This document shows, piece by piece, positions 19,040 to 27,427 of a stretch of 64,000 nucleotides of DNA. The notes below the pieces were generated by a model. The model saw only the letters and a list, made by a program, of their open reading frames with translations, searched no databases and was not told the origin of the DNA. The stretch is from assembly GCA_017794705.1 (NCBI GenBank), contig CP051235.1, positions 869,010 to 933,009 on the forward strand. Direction: 5' to 3'. Every line of letters begins with the position of its first letter. The first letter of the stretch is position 1. The position numbers and the translations under genes were made by a program. The DNA comes from Devosia sp. Lineage in GTDB: Bacteria; Pseudomonadota; Alphaproteobacteria; Rhizobiales; Devosiaceae.

Positions 19040-19726
19040 ATGTGGTTTGTCGGAATAGCCCTGCTGGTCGCCGCCGGATTGGCGTTGCTGATCTCGGCAG
19101 ACGCGGGCAGCCTCATCGGGCTGACCCAGCAGCAGACCGGGCGCGCCCTGCCCGGCGTGATCCTGCTGGTGGTGCTGGGTGCCAGCCTGTTCGCCCGCCG
19201 CATGCCGTTTGGGCAGATGATCAGGGGACTTGCCGCCTGGGCAATGATCTTCGTCGTGGTGATCGGCGCCTACACCTATCGTTTCGAGCTTCAGGACTTT
19301 GCCGGCCGGGTAACAGGCGAACTGTCGCCCGGCGCCGCAATAGTGTCGGATGACGGGCAGACTGTTTCATTCCGCCGCGGATTGGGCGGGTCGTTCCTTC
19401 TGTCCACTGATGTCAATGGCGCTGAAGTGCGCATGTTGTTCGATACGGGTGCCAGCGCCGTGGTGCTGACCCAGGCAGATGCGCGGGCGGCCGGCATTGA
19501 GGTCGACAATCTGCGCTATGGGGTCCGGGTGCAGACGGCGAATGGCGTCAGTACTGCCGCCCTGACGCGGCTCGACAGCATTACCGTCGGCGGCATCGAG
19601 CGGCGCAACATCCGCGCCTATGTCGCCCAGCCCGGCGCACTGGAAATGAGCTTGTTGGGCATGACCTTTCTGGAAACGCTTGAGCGCTTTTCGGTGGCAC
19701 AGGACCGGCTGGAACTGCAGGGCTAG
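19040..19726 (+). CDS. Membrane-anchored retropepsin-like aspartic protease (clan AA, TIGR02281 type)
   Basis: A 228-residue protein with three hydrophobic segments (about residues 3-20, 36-52 and 62-80) followed by a single retropepsin domain. The active site reads LFDTGASAVVL, and the closing strand LLGMTFLETLERF is typical. Retropepsins work as homodimers; the domain should lie outside the cytoplasmic membrane. Relatives occur throughout Rhizobiales, with unknown substrates. The ATG at 19040 has AAGGA upstream. It follows cobS by 37 bases on the same strand; a shared transcript is likely but a B12 role is not implied. Confidence 0.88.
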   Translation: MWFVGIALLVAAGLALLISADAGSLIGLTQQQTGRALPGVILLVVLGASLFARRMPFGQMIRGLAAWAMIFVVVIGAYTYRFELQDFAGRVTGELSPGAAIVSDDGQTVSFRRGLGGSFLLSTDVNGAEVRMLFDTGASAVVLTQADARAAGIEVDNLRYGVRVQTANGVSTAALTRLDSITVGGIERRNIRAYVAQPGALEMSLLGMTFLETLERFSVAQDRLELQG

Positions 19727-19774
19727 CCAATTTGTCGCTCACAAAGGGTTGGAACAGGCGTCAGGAGCAACTAT

Positions 19775-19795
19775 ATTAGATTTTTCTAATCTAAT
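19775..19795. promoter_or_regulatory. Palindromic operator candidate upstream of the DUF302 gene
   Basis: Perfect 8-base arms ATTAGATT (19775-19782) and AATCTAAT (19788-19795) around a 5-base spacer, ending 9 bases before the DUF302 start codon and touching its ribosome site GGAG. The AT-rich dyad is of a size bound by ArsR-family repressors; DUF302 genes are often under sulfide- or metal-sensing ArsR-type control, but no such regulator lies in this window. Confidence 0.6.
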
Positions 19796-19804
19796 GGAGC
19801 TTCC

Positions 19805-20191
19805 ATGACCTACCATTTCTCCAGGACCCTTGAAACGAGCATGGACGATGCCATCGCCCGCGTCACAGCCGCTCTGGCGGATCAAGGATTCGGCGTCCTT
19901 ACCGAAATTGACGTTCAGGCCACGCTGAAAAAGAAGATTGGTGCCGACTTCCGACCTTACCGCATCCTTGGCGCCTGCAATCCGGGCTTTGCCCACAAGG
20001 CACTGCAGGCCGAGGACAAGATCGGCACCATGTTGCCGTGCAATGTCATCGTTCAGGAAAAGGCGCCGGGTTCGGTGGAGGTCTCGGCCGTCGATCCCAT
20101 GGCGTCCATGGCAGCCGTCGAGAATCCCACGCTTGCTGACATTGCCGGCGAGGTCCGTTCACGCCTGCAGCAGGTGATCGACGGGCTCTGA
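19805..20191 (+). CDS. DUF302 domain protein
   Basis: A 128-residue cytosolic protein with the DUF302 pattern: ETSMDDAIARVTAALADQGFGVLTEIDVQATLKKKIG at the N terminus, LGACNPGFAHKAL in the middle, and LPCNVIVQE. The conserved CNP and PCN cysteines fit a redox or ligand-binding role. Function is not established; the family is often found beside sulfide-oxidation and heavy-metal genes. GGAG lies 7 bases before the start, and a perfect 8-base inverted repeat overlaps the promoter region. It ends 7 bases before the convergent dusA stop. Confidence 0.88.
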   Translation: MTYHFSRTLETSMDDAIARVTAALADQGFGVLTEIDVQATLKKKIGADFRPYRILGACNPGFAHKALQAEDKIGTMLPCNVIVQEKAPGSVEVSAVDPMASMAAVENPTLADIAGEVRSRLQQVIDGL

Positions 20192-20198
20192 TCCCGGC

Positions 20199-21206
20199 TC
20201 AGGCTGAAAGGCGCTCTTGAGCCGCCGCTTCAGCCCGATGCAATGCCTCCAGCGCATCGGCGATCACCGCAATCCCCGCCCCGGGCCGGCAGGCCTCTAC
20301 TGTCAGGATCTGCCGGAACCTGCGGGCACCGGGCCGCTGGTTGGCCAGCCCGATCATGTGGCGGGTGATGGCGTTCAGCCGCGTGCCCTTGCTCAGTTCC
20401 CGCCCGGCATAGTCCGTCATCGCGGCCAGAATTTCTTCCAGGCTCGGTGCTGGTGTCGTGTCGCCAAAAAAGGCCGCGTCGACTTGAGCCAGTTGCATCG
20501 GATTGTGATACGCCCCGCGTCCCATCATCACGCCCGAAGTCGCGTTCAGATGTGAAAGCGCCTGCTCGATCTTTTCAATGCCGCCGTTGATGTAGACCCG
20601 GAATGGCGCCAGATCGGCCGCCAGCCGATGCACACGCGGGTAGTCGAGCGGTGGCACATCCCGGTTCTGCTTGGGGCTCAGGCCCTGCAGCCAGGCCTTT
20701 CGCGCGTGGACATAGAGGGCGTCCGCCCCTGCCTCCACAACGCCCCGCGCAAACCGGTCGAGGCTTTCCTCCGTATCCTGATCATCGATGCCGATCCGGC
20801 ATTTGACGGTCACCGGCACCTCGGTCGCCCGCCTCATCGCCACAACGCATTCCGCCACCAGTTCCGGCTCCGCCATCAGGCAGGCACCGAAACGGCCGGA
20901 TTGCACACGATCCGAGGGACAACCGACATTGAGGTTGATTTCGTCATAGCCGAAACCCGCGCAGATACGTGCCGCCTCGGCCAGCTGCTCCGGGTCCGAG
21001 CCGCCCAGTTGCACCGCCACCGGATGCTCCTCGGCGTTGAACCCAAGCAAATGTTGCCGGTCCCCATGCACCACCGCCGCACTCGTCACCATTTCGGTGA
21101 ACAATAGCGCGCGCTTCGTCAGCTGCCGGTGCAAGTAACGGCAGTGCCGGTCCGTCCAGTCCATCATCGGCGCGATGGAGAATATGCGGGCAAGCGACAG
21201 GTTCAT
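20199..21206 (-). CDS. dusA: tRNA-dihydrouridine(20/20a) synthase
   Basis: FMN- and NADPH-dependent enzyme that reduces uridine in the D-loop of tRNA. The 335-residue sequence begins RIFSIAPMMDWTDRHCRYLHRQL, the DusA-type N terminus, and contains LQLGG-like VAVQLGGSDPEQLA, NLNVGCPSDRVQSGRFGACLM with the catalytic Cys, KCRIGIDD, and YVHARKAWLQGLSPKQNR, which is diagnostic for the DusA subfamily. MMGRGAYHNP closes the barrel. It lies 78 bases downstream of sitD on the same strand, without an obvious functional link. Confidence 0.95.
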   Translation of the reverse strand: MNLSLARIFSIAPMMDWTDRHCRYLHRQLTKRALLFTEMVTSAAVVHGDRQHLLGFNAEEHPVAVQLGGSDPEQLAEAARICAGFGYDEINLNVGCPSDRVQSGRFGACLMAEPELVAECVVAMRRATEVPVTVKCRIGIDDQDTEESLDRFARGVVEAGADALYVHARKAWLQGLSPKQNRDVPPLDYPRVHRLAADLAPFRVYINGGIEKIEQALSHLNATSGVMMGRGAYHNPMQLAQVDAAFFGDTTPAPSLEEILAAMTDYAGRELSKGTRLNAITRHMIGLANQRPGARRFRQILTVEACRPGAGIAVIADALEALHRAEAAAQERLSA

Positions 21207-21284
21207 GGGTCAGTGCGGGTCTGGTTCAGGAATTGTGAGCCGGAGCACTATCACTCTCTGCCGCGCGGGAACACCCGATCACGG

Positions 21285-22142
21285 CTAGTTTTGCCGGGCG
21301 GGCTGCAATTGCTGCTGCGAGGCCTGCCGCGTGAGGATTTGCCGCCGCACAAAGGCGATCAGAAACAGTGCGGTCAGGATGAGGATGATGGTCGGCGCCG
21401 GGGCACTGTCGAGGAAAAAGCTCAGATAGGTGCCTGCCAGCATCGACGCCATGCAGACCAGCACCGCTACCCACAACATCGCCGAGAATTTGCGCACCAG
21501 CAGAAAGGCAATCGCGCCGGGTGCGATCAGAAGGCCAACGGCCAGGATCAGTCCGGCGGCCGAAAGTGTTGCCACGATCGTCAGCGACAGAATGGTCAAG
21601 AGCCCATAGTGCAGCCAGTTGACCCACAATCCGGACGCCTGCGCCTGGGCGGGGTCGAAACTGTGCAGCAGCCAGTCCTTCCATTTCAGCGCCAGCGCCA
21701 ATGCCACGATCACAGAAATGACACCTGCAGTCAGCAGTTCCTGTGGCTCAACGCCCAGCATGTTGCCGAACAGAATGTGGTCGAGGTGCACATTGGTATC
21801 GACGGACACATAGAGCACGATGCCGATGCCGAACATGCCGGAGAAGACCACGCCCATGACCGTGTCCTGCTTCACCCGGCTGTTGCCGGAGAGATAGCCG
21901 GTGGCGAGCGCGCACAGCATGCCCGCCCCGAACGCCCCGACGATCAGCGGGAAGCCGAAGATATAGGCAATCACAACGCCCGGCAAAATGGCGTGGCTGA
22001 CCGCATCGCCCATTAGCGCCCATCCCTTAAGCACCAGAAAGCACGACAGCAACGCAGTGGGCACCGACACGATGATCGAGATCCAGAAGGCGTTCTGCAT
22101 GAAACCAAACTGGAAGGGCAGCATGAGCAGGTCGAAATCCAT
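21285..22142 (-). CDS. sitD: Mn/Fe ABC transporter permease SitD
   Basis: Second permease of the SitABCD manganese/iron importer, 285 residues with about eight membrane helices of the ABC-3 family. LKGWALMGDAVSHAILPGV is the conserved signature after the first helices, shared with its paralogue SitC. The ATG at 22142 overlaps the sitC stop by one base; a GTG one codon earlier is also possible. Close overlap indicates co-translation, so SitC and SitD probably form a heterodimeric channel. The hydrophilic tail after residue 265 is Gln-rich. Confidence 0.92.
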   Translation of the reverse strand: MDFDLLMLPFQFGFMQNAFWISIIVSVPTALLSCFLVLKGWALMGDAVSHAILPGVVIAYIFGFPLIVGAFGAGMLCALATGYLSGNSRVKQDTVMGVVFSGMFGIGIVLYVSVDTNVHLDHILFGNMLGVEPQELLTAGVISVIVALALALKWKDWLLHSFDPAQAQASGLWVNWLHYGLLTILSLTIVATLSAAGLILAVGLLIAPGAIAFLLVRKFSAMLWVAVLVCMASMLAGTYLSFFLDSAPAPTIILILTALFLIAFVRRQILTRQASQQQLQPARQN

Positions 22143-23035
22143 CACTGCGCCTCCCCTGCCGAGGTCGCCAGCTCTTCGGGTTGGCGTTCAAGCGCTGCCC
22201 TCGCCTTGCGCTTCGCCGCCAGCAGGCCGTGTTTGGGTGCCAGCACGAAAGTGATCAGAAAGATCAGGGTCTGCAGCGCAACGATGATCCCACCGGTCGC
22301 CCCGTCGAGGAAATAGCTGATGTAGGCGCCGGCAAAACTGGTGATCATGCCGATAAGAACCGACGTCAAAATCAGCCGTGGAAAGCGGTCGCACAAAAGG
22401 TAGGCCGTCGCTCCCGGCGTCACCACCATGGCGATCACCAGAAACGCCCCCACCGTCTGCATCGCGGCGACAACCGAAGCCGACAGCAACACGAAAAACA
22501 CCGCCTTCAGCAGATCGGGCCGCAGGCCAATGGTGCGGGCATGGCTCTCATCGAAGAAGGTCACCATCAGGTCCTTCCATTTCGCAAGAAGGATCGCCAG
22601 AGACACAAAGCCGATTATGGCCAGTTGCAGCGTGTCGCCGGGAGTGATGGCGAGGATGTTGCCCATGGTGATGGTCTGGATCGAGACCGACACCGGGTTG
22701 ATGGAGATCATGAACAGGCCCAGCCCGAAGAAGGCCGTGAAGATCAGACCGATAATCACATCGATCTTTAGGCCCGAGCGCTCGGACAGGAACAGCATCG
22801 AGACGGCCGCGAGCCCACCCGCGATGAAGGCCCCCAACGCAAAGGGCAGCCCCAGCATGTAGGCACCGGCCACACCCGGCACCACGGAGTGGGAAAGCGC
22901 ATCGCCGATCAGCGACCAGCCCTTCAGCATCAAATAGGCTGACAGGAACGCACACACGGCGCCAACCAACGCGGAGACCCACATGGCGTTGGTCATGTAG
23001 CCGTAAGTGAAGGGCTCGAGCAGCAGGGACATCAT
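22142..23035 (-). CDS. sitC: Mn/Fe ABC transporter permease SitC
   Basis: First permease of the Sit system, 297 residues with eight or so membrane segments. [23 protein letters not shown] is the ABC-3 family signature, and VKTG-like [19 protein letters not shown] and [12 protein letters not shown] follow. The charged C-terminal tail (residues about 268-297) is longer than in SitD. Its start overlaps the sitB stop by 4 bases (ATGA), a translational coupling that keeps the ATPase and permeases in balance. Metal choice (Mn2+ against Fe2+) cannot be decided from a permease alone. Confidence 0.92.
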   Translation of the reverse strand: MMSLLLEPFTYGYMTNAMWVSALVGAVCAFLSAYLMLKGWSLIGDALSHSVVPGVAGAYMLGLPFALGAFIAGGLAAVSMLFLSERSGLKIDVIIGLIFTAFFGLGLFMISINPVSVSIQTITMGNILAITPGDTLQLAIIGFVSLAILLAKWKDLMVTFFDESHARTIGLRPDLLKAVFFVLLSASVVAAMQTVGAFLVIAMVVTPGATAYLLCDRFPRLILTSVLIGMITSFAGAYISYFLDGATGGIIVALQTLIFLITFVLAPKHGLLAAKRKARAALERQPEELATSAGEAQ

Positions 23036-23931
23036 TTTTCGGTCTCGACCCGCTGGGTCTTTTCGCCGTACTGAACGAACGGCCGCTCGTCGTCGGTCAG
23101 GATGGTGAGTTGGCGCGCATCCTCGTCGTCGTGCAACGTGTCGCCGCCCAGCGTGAAGTGGCGCAGCACCCCACCAAAGGCCTTTTCAAGGTTTTCGCGA
23201 GTGAAGGTTGTTTCAGTGGGCCCGTAGTCGAGAATGGTGCCCTTCACAAGCACCGCGCGGTCACAGAACTCGGGCACCGATCCCAGGTTGTGGGTGGATA
23301 CCAGCATCACCCGCCCTTCCTCGCGCAATTCACGCAGCAAGGCGACGATCTGCTGTTCGGTCTTCACGTCGACGCCGGTGAACGGCTCATCGAGCAGGAT
23401 CACCTGCCCCTGCTGGGCCAGCGACCGGGCGAGAAACACGCGCTTGCGTTGCCCGCCGGACAATTCGCCGATCTGGCGATGCCGGAAGTCCTGCATGTTT
23501 ACGCGGGACAAGGCTTCGTCCACGGCCTCGTGGTCTGCCTTTCTGGGCCGGCGTAGAAAGCCCATATGGCCGTAGCGGCCCATCATCACCACGTCTTCGA
23601 CCAGCACCGGAAAGGCCCAGTCGACCTCCTCGGCCTGCGGGACATAAGCCACAAGATTACGGCCCAGCGCTTCCTTGACGCTCATGCCGAGTACCCTGAT
23701 TTCGCCCTTGGCGACCGGCACGAACCCCATGATGGCCTTGAACAGGGTGGACTTGCCCGCCCCGTTCACCCCCACCAGCGCCGTGACAGTGCCCCTCGGC
23801 ACTTCGAAGCTTGCGTTCCACAGGGCGGTATGCCCGTTGCGATATGTGACCGTCACGTCACGCGCCACGATGCCGCCGCCCGAATGGGCGGCGTTCGCGG
23901 GCTGGTCTGATCGGGATTTCTGGTCAAGCAT
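23032..23931 (-). CDS. sitB: Mn/Fe ABC transporter ATP-binding protein SitB
   Basis: The 299-residue ATPase of the importer. Walker A reads [16 protein letters not shown], the Q-loop [11 protein letters not shown], the ABC signature [15 protein letters not shown], Walker [13 protein letters not shown], and the switch His is in STHNL. The [22 protein letters not shown] segment is typical for metal-type ABC-3 ATPases. A C-terminal extension of about 50 residues follows the core. It lies 25 bases after sitA and overlaps sitC. Confidence 0.94.
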   Translation of the reverse strand: MLDQKSRSDQPANAAHSGGGIVARDVTVTYRNGHTALWNASFEVPRGTVTALVGVNGAGKSTLFKAIMGFVPVAKGEIRVLGMSVKEALGRNLVAYVPQAEEVDWAFPVLVEDVVMMGRYGHMGFLRRPRKADHEAVDEALSRVNMQDFRHRQIGELSGGQRKRVFLARSLAQQGQVILLDEPFTGVDVKTEQQIVALLRELREEGRVMLVSTHNLGSVPEFCDRAVLVKGTILDYGPTETTFTRENLEKAFGGVLRHFTLGGDTLHDDEDARQLTILTDDERPFVQYGEKTQRVETEK

Positions 23932-23956
23932 TTGAACTGCTTTCTGGCCATTGTGC

Positions 23957-24862
23957 CTAGTTTTGCGCTGCGCCCGTCAGCCCCTCGACGACGGTGCGCG
24001 ACGTCACCGTCAACAGGTCGAGATAGGTCGGCACCGGACCGTCTGCTTCGGAAAGCGAGTCGACGTAGAGCACGCCGCCATACGCCGCGCCCGTCTCGCG
24101 CGCCACTTGTTCGGCCGGGGCCGTATTGACCGTACTTTCGCAGAACACCACCGGGATATCATTGTCGCGAACGCCGTCAATGACCGCGCGCACCTGCTGT
24201 GGCGTGCCCACCTGGTCGGCATTCATGGGCCACAGGTAGAGTTCCTTCATGCCAAAATCCCGCGCCAGATAGCTGAAGGCGCCTTCACAGGTCACCAGCC
24301 AGCGCTGGTCCTCGGGGATAGCCGCCACCGCGTCCCGCAACGGTTCCAGTGTGGCCCGGAGCTGATCCTTGTAGGCTGTGGCATTGGCTACGTAGACATC
24401 GGCATTATCCGGGTCGTGTTCGGCAAATGCCGCCGCGATATTGTCGATGTAGATCAGCGCATTATCGAGCCCCATCCAGGCGTGCGGATTGGGCTTGCCC
24501 TCGTAAGCACCGGAATTGATCGGGATCGGGTCGATACCTTCGGTAAGCGTGACCGACGGAATATCACTGAAGTTCGACAGGAACTGCTCGAACCATAATT
24601 CGAGGTTCATGCCGTTCCATAGAATCAGGTCGGCGTCATAGGCCCGCACGATGTCCTGCGGCGTCGGCTCATAGCCATGGATTTCGGCGCCGGGCTTGGT
24701 GATCGACACCACGTCCGCCGCATCACCAGCCACATTCTGCGCCATGTCGGCCAGAACGGTGAAAGTGGTGACCACCTTCATCCGCTCTGCGGCAACGGCG
24801 CCGCTAGCCAATGCTGCAGAAACACATATCGCCAGTGCAATCTTGACGATTCGGTTCAGCAT
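23957..24862 (-). CDS. sitA: Mn/Fe-binding periplasmic protein SitA
   Basis: Solute-binding protein of cluster A-I, 301 residues, with a signal peptide of about 24 residues ending ASGAVAAE. The four metal ligands expected for Mn/Fe-type proteins are visible: His in [11 protein letters not shown], His in NPHAWMGLD, Glu in [11 protein letters not shown], and Asp in VLYVDSLSE. The second pair, Glu and Asp, favours Mn2+ or Fe2+ over Zn2+, which usually uses three His. It is the first gene of sitABCD. The upstream region has overlapping inverted repeats that look like a Fur-family (Mur-type) operator. Confidence 0.94.
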   Translation of the reverse strand: MLNRIVKIALAICVSAALASGAVAAERMKVVTTFTVLADMAQNVAGDAADVVSITKPGAEIHGYEPTPQDIVRAYDADLILWNGMNLELWFEQFLSNFSDIPSVTLTEGIDPIPINSGAYEGKPNPHAWMGLDNALIYIDNIAAAFAEHDPDNADVYVANATAYKDQLRATLEPLRDAVAAIPEDQRWLVTCEGAFSYLARDFGMKELYLWPMNADQVGTPQQVRAVIDGVRDNDIPVVFCESTVNTAPAEQVARETGAAYGGVLYVDSLSEADGPVPTYLDLLTVTSRTVVEGLTGAAQN

Positions 24863-24900
24863 TTCTCACTCCTTGAGAGACTCATATTCTTTCCAGATGT

Positions 24901-24954
24901 AAATGCCAATGAATTGCATTTGTCAATGCTATTGCAAATCATTCCTAATTGCAA
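24901..24954. promoter_or_regulatory. Overlapping inverted repeats upstream of sitA, candidate Mur/Fur-family operator
   Basis: Bases 24901-24921 form a 21-base dyad centred on G24911 in which 8 of 10 arm positions pair (AAATGC against GCATTT at the ends). A second dyad overlaps it: ATTTGTCAAT (24918-24927) against ATTGCAAAT (24931-24939), with one unpaired base. A third TTGCAA lies at 24949-24954. They start 39 bases before the sitA start codon. In Rhizobiales, sitABCD is repressed by the Fur homologue Mur in response to manganese, so a Mur operator is the leading reading. Confidence 0.55.
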
Positions 24955-25074
24955 CCGTGTGAACCGACCCGCATTCTGCGCGCAAGAGCATCTGTCACGA
25001 TTGATCTTCGTCAACACGCCCCGGCTTTGTTCGTGATTGAAGTGGCGGCAGTCCATGTGTCCAGGGGGAGCCCA

Positions 25075-25890
25075 ATGTCCGTGCCCTACGCCTCCAGAAA
25101 CCTCTCGCTGTCGCTTTTCCTGCTCCTCACCTTCGGCTGGGCCTGGGTGATGTGGGGATACTGGGTCTGGGCCATGCCGCCCGGTGGATTCCAGATCACT
25201 CCGGCCTTCATTGTCACCGCCCTCATTGGCGGCTTCGCGCCCAGTCTTGCTGCCTTGATCGCCCTTTGGCGTTCAGGCGGAAGGGCGGCCGTGACACGGC
25301 TGATGGTTCAAGCTGTCGATTTCAGCTTTGGCCGGCGGATGGTGCTTTTGATCCTGCTGATCGTTCCGCTTTCGACCCTCGTTTCCGTGGCCCTGCAGGC
25401 GATTTTTCTCGGCCAGCTCACCTGGCCCGATCCGGCTCTTCTGGCGATGGCCCTGATCTGGCCACTCATGGCCGCGTTGGGCGAGGAATTCGGCTGGCGC
25501 GGCGTTCTGCTTCCCGAATTCGAGAGCCGTTTCGGCCTTCTGCCTGCGGCCATCCTCATCGGCCTGATCTGGGGTGTCTGGCACCTGCCCGCCGACTACA
25601 TCGGGCTCAAAGCCTATGGTGACCTGTTCTGGCTCGCCTTCTTGATCAATGGCCCGATCGTATTGACGGCCCATTCGATCATCATGAGCTGGCTCTGGGT
25701 CCGCACGGGCCGCAAGGTTTCGGCCGCCCTCCTCTATCATTTCACCATCACCGCCTCGTCGATGCTGGCGCCGACAGTACAGGGCGAGGGCGCCGCGGGG
25801 CTGATGCCCGCAACTATCGGCGCTGCGTTGCTCTGGGGAGTGGCAGTGTTCCTGATCCTGTTCCACCACGAGGATTTGGAGACGAAATGA
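25075..25890 (+). CDS. CPBP-family intramembrane glutamic endopeptidase (CAAX protease-like)
   Basis: A 271-residue membrane protein with about seven or eight hydrophobic segments. The three CPBP/Abi motifs are present: GEEFGWRGVLLPEFE (motif 1, Glu-Glu and Arg), WGVWHLPADY (motif 2 His), and a later polar HSIIMSWLW segment with a conserved His. The bacterial family includes CAAX-type proteases and proteins for bacteriocin self-protection; the substrate here is unknown. The ATG at 25075 has GGGGGAG about 6 bases upstream. The gene diverges from sitA over 212 bases and converges on usp. Confidence 0.88.
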   Translation: MSVPYASRNLSLSLFLLLTFGWAWVMWGYWVWAMPPGGFQITPAFIVTALIGGFAPSLAALIALWRSGGRAAVTRLMVQAVDFSFGRRMVLLILLIVPLSTLVSVALQAIFLGQLTWPDPALLAMALIWPLMAALGEEFGWRGVLLPEFESRFGLLPAAILIGLIWGVWHLPADYIGLKAYGDLFWLAFLINGPIVLTAHSIIMSWLWVRTGRKVSAALLYHFTITASSMLAPTVQGEGAAGLMPATIGAALLWGVAVFLILFHHEDLETK

Positions 25891-25903
25891 ACCAGGCCAG
25901 CAG

Positions 25904-25931
25904 CGGGTGGGCAGGACCCCCTGCCCACCCG
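25904..25931. terminator. 12-bp hairpin between convergent CPBP and usp genes
   Basis: Bases 25904-25915 pair perfectly with 25920-25931 around a 4-base loop. The hairpin lies 13 bases after one stop and 6 bases before the other, so it could end both messages, although neither strand shows a T run. Confidence 0.55.
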
Positions 25932-25937
25932 AGTTGA

Positions 25938-26765
25938 TCAGTGTGCCATCAGCACCGGGCGGTCCATGCCCTTGAGCACGTCGCGGGTAGCGCCACCAAG
26001 CAGCCATTCGCGGAAGCGGGTGTGACCATAGCCGCCCATGACAATCAGGTCGGCATTGATCAGCTTGGCTTCTTCCATCAGCGTCTGGCCCACACCCTTG
26101 CCTTCGGCGACCGGGTTGAGATCGGCCTCGACACCGTGACGGTCCAGATGGCGGGCGATATCCTTGCCCTGGGTGGCGCTGTCGATGCTGCCCAGATGCT
26201 CTTCATGGATCATGCAGACCGAGACCACCTCGGCCCCCTTCATGAAGGGGATGGCTTCGGAAACGGCGCGGGCGCTTTCCCTGGAATTCTTCCAGCCCAG
26301 CAGCACCGTCTTGGGCGGCATGGTACGGGCGCCGCCCTCAGGCAGCAGCAAGAGCGCCCGGCCGCTGCCGAACAATACGGTTTCGATCAGGTCGGAACTG
26401 TCCTCGGCCTTGGAAGGCAGTGACGCGACAAACAGGTCGAACAGCCGGGCCTCCGCCTCGGCCACGAAGCGCCAGCGCGACACGGGTACATCGTAGCGCC
26501 TGAGCTCATGCCGTACGTCAAGCTTGTCGAGCATGGCCTTCAGCTTTTCGGCGACCTTGTCGCCCTCAGCCCGCGCGGAAGCCTGAATTTCGTCGATGGC
26601 CACCCCCGAATAGCCGTAGGCATCGCTGATGACGATTTCCGGCAGTTGGTTGAAGTAAAGCCCCGATACGGCGGCGTCATGCGCCACTGCAAGTTGCCGC
26701 GCGGCCTCGAGCCGGCCCGCGTCGGCTTCACTGCCGTCGAGATATACGCAAAGATCCTTCAGCAT
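25938..26765 (-). CDS. Universal stress protein, tandem-domain type
   Basis: A 275-residue protein with two Usp-like halves. The N-terminal half (LKDLCVYLDGSEADAGRLEAARQLA) has lost the nucleotide motif; the C-terminal half keeps the ATP-binding pattern GGYGHTRFREWLLGGATRDVL. Such proteins support survival under starvation, oxidative or low-oxygen stress. AGGAGA about 8 bases upstream supports the start. It follows the host-attachment-family gene by 79 bases on the same strand, and an FNR/FixK-type site lies before that gene, so both may be induced at low oxygen. Confidence 0.93.
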   Translation of the reverse strand: MLKDLCVYLDGSEADAGRLEAARQLAVAHDAAVSGLYFNQLPEIVISDAYGYSGVAIDEIQASARAEGDKVAEKLKAMLDKLDVRHELRRYDVPVSRWRFVAEAEARLFDLFVASLPSKAEDSSDLIETVLFGSGRALLLLPEGGARTMPPKTVLLGWKNSRESARAVSEAIPFMKGAEVVSVCMIHEEHLGSIDSATQGKDIARHLDRHGVEADLNPVAEGKGVGQTLMEEAKLINADLIVMGGYGHTRFREWLLGGATRDVLKGMDRPVLMAH

Positions 26766-26844
26766 CTGAATTCTCCTGAGTTGAATTTTGAATGAAACAA
26801 CAGTCTGTTACGCCCCGTCCTGCCGTTAATGGCGGTCAAGCGCC

Positions 26845-27303
26845 CTATTCCTTCTCGAACCAGGTGGTCAGGTAGGATTCGATCTCGTGGACCGGCATCT
26901 TCACGAGGTCCTTGGCGATTTCCGCCTGCACGGCCTTCTGCACCGGGCCGGTCATCATGTCGCGCAACAGCCCGAGCGCCTTGGGTGGGGCGACAAGGAT
27001 GAAGCGCGCGTCGGCATCGGCCTTTTCGATCCCGCTCATTTCCTCGGCCACCGATTTCAGGAAATCGGCCTCGGCCACCTCGTGCCCATCAGTTTCTACG
27101 GCAGCGGAACGTGACGCACCCACAGACTCGTAAACCCGCCCCGGCCGGTCAACACCCAGGTCGCGGGCCGGTGGCGCCGGCTGGTTGATGGTCTTTTCGG
27201 TTTTCAGGTTGAGGTGAACATGGTCACCCTCATTGCGCAAAAACAATGCCTTGGCACCATCGCAGACCGTGATCCAGGTCCCAGTCCTCACCGGTGATTT
27301 CAT
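26845..27303 (-). CDS. Host attachment family protein (PF10116 type)
   Basis: A 152-residue cytosolic protein matching the family described as required for attachment to host cells in Agrobacterium: TGTWITVCDGAKALFLRNEG at the N terminus, RDLGVDRPGRVYESVG, and RFILVAPPKALGLLRDMM, which resembles the release-factor eRF1 central fold. The name reflects one phenotype; a ribosome-linked stress role has also been proposed for this fold. The start has a near-perfect ribosome site AAGGAGGT about 10 bases upstream, suggesting strong translation. A CCCCGG/CCGGGG hairpin (27332-27346) lies in its leader, and an FNR/FixK-type box lies 86 bases before the start. Confidence 0.88.
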   Translation of the reverse strand: MKSPVRTGTWITVCDGAKALFLRNEGDHVHLNLKTEKTINQPAPPARDLGVDRPGRVYESVGASRSAAVETDGHEVAEADFLKSVAEEMSGIEKADADARFILVAPPKALGLLRDMMTGPVQKAVQAEIAKDLVKMPVHEIESYLTTWFEKE

Positions 27304-27388
27304 GACTCATCAACCTCCTTGACGTTGCAAACCCCGGTCACCGGGGCCACCACGTCTTGAAGTGTCGCGCTTTGGCAGGGCCGTTACA

Positions 27389-27402
27389 TTGACCTGAATC
27401 AA
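27389..27402. promoter_or_regulatory. FNR/FixK-type box upstream of the host-attachment gene
   Basis: TTGACCTGAATCAA fits the anaerobox consensus TTGA[T/C]-N4-[A/G]TCAA used by FNR, FnrN and FixK proteins. It lies 86 bases before the start at 27303 and in the spacer after the Pat-like gene, so it can serve the host-attachment and usp genes. Confidence 0.7.
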
Positions 27403-27427
27403 TATTCCGCAAGCGCCAGGACTTGCC

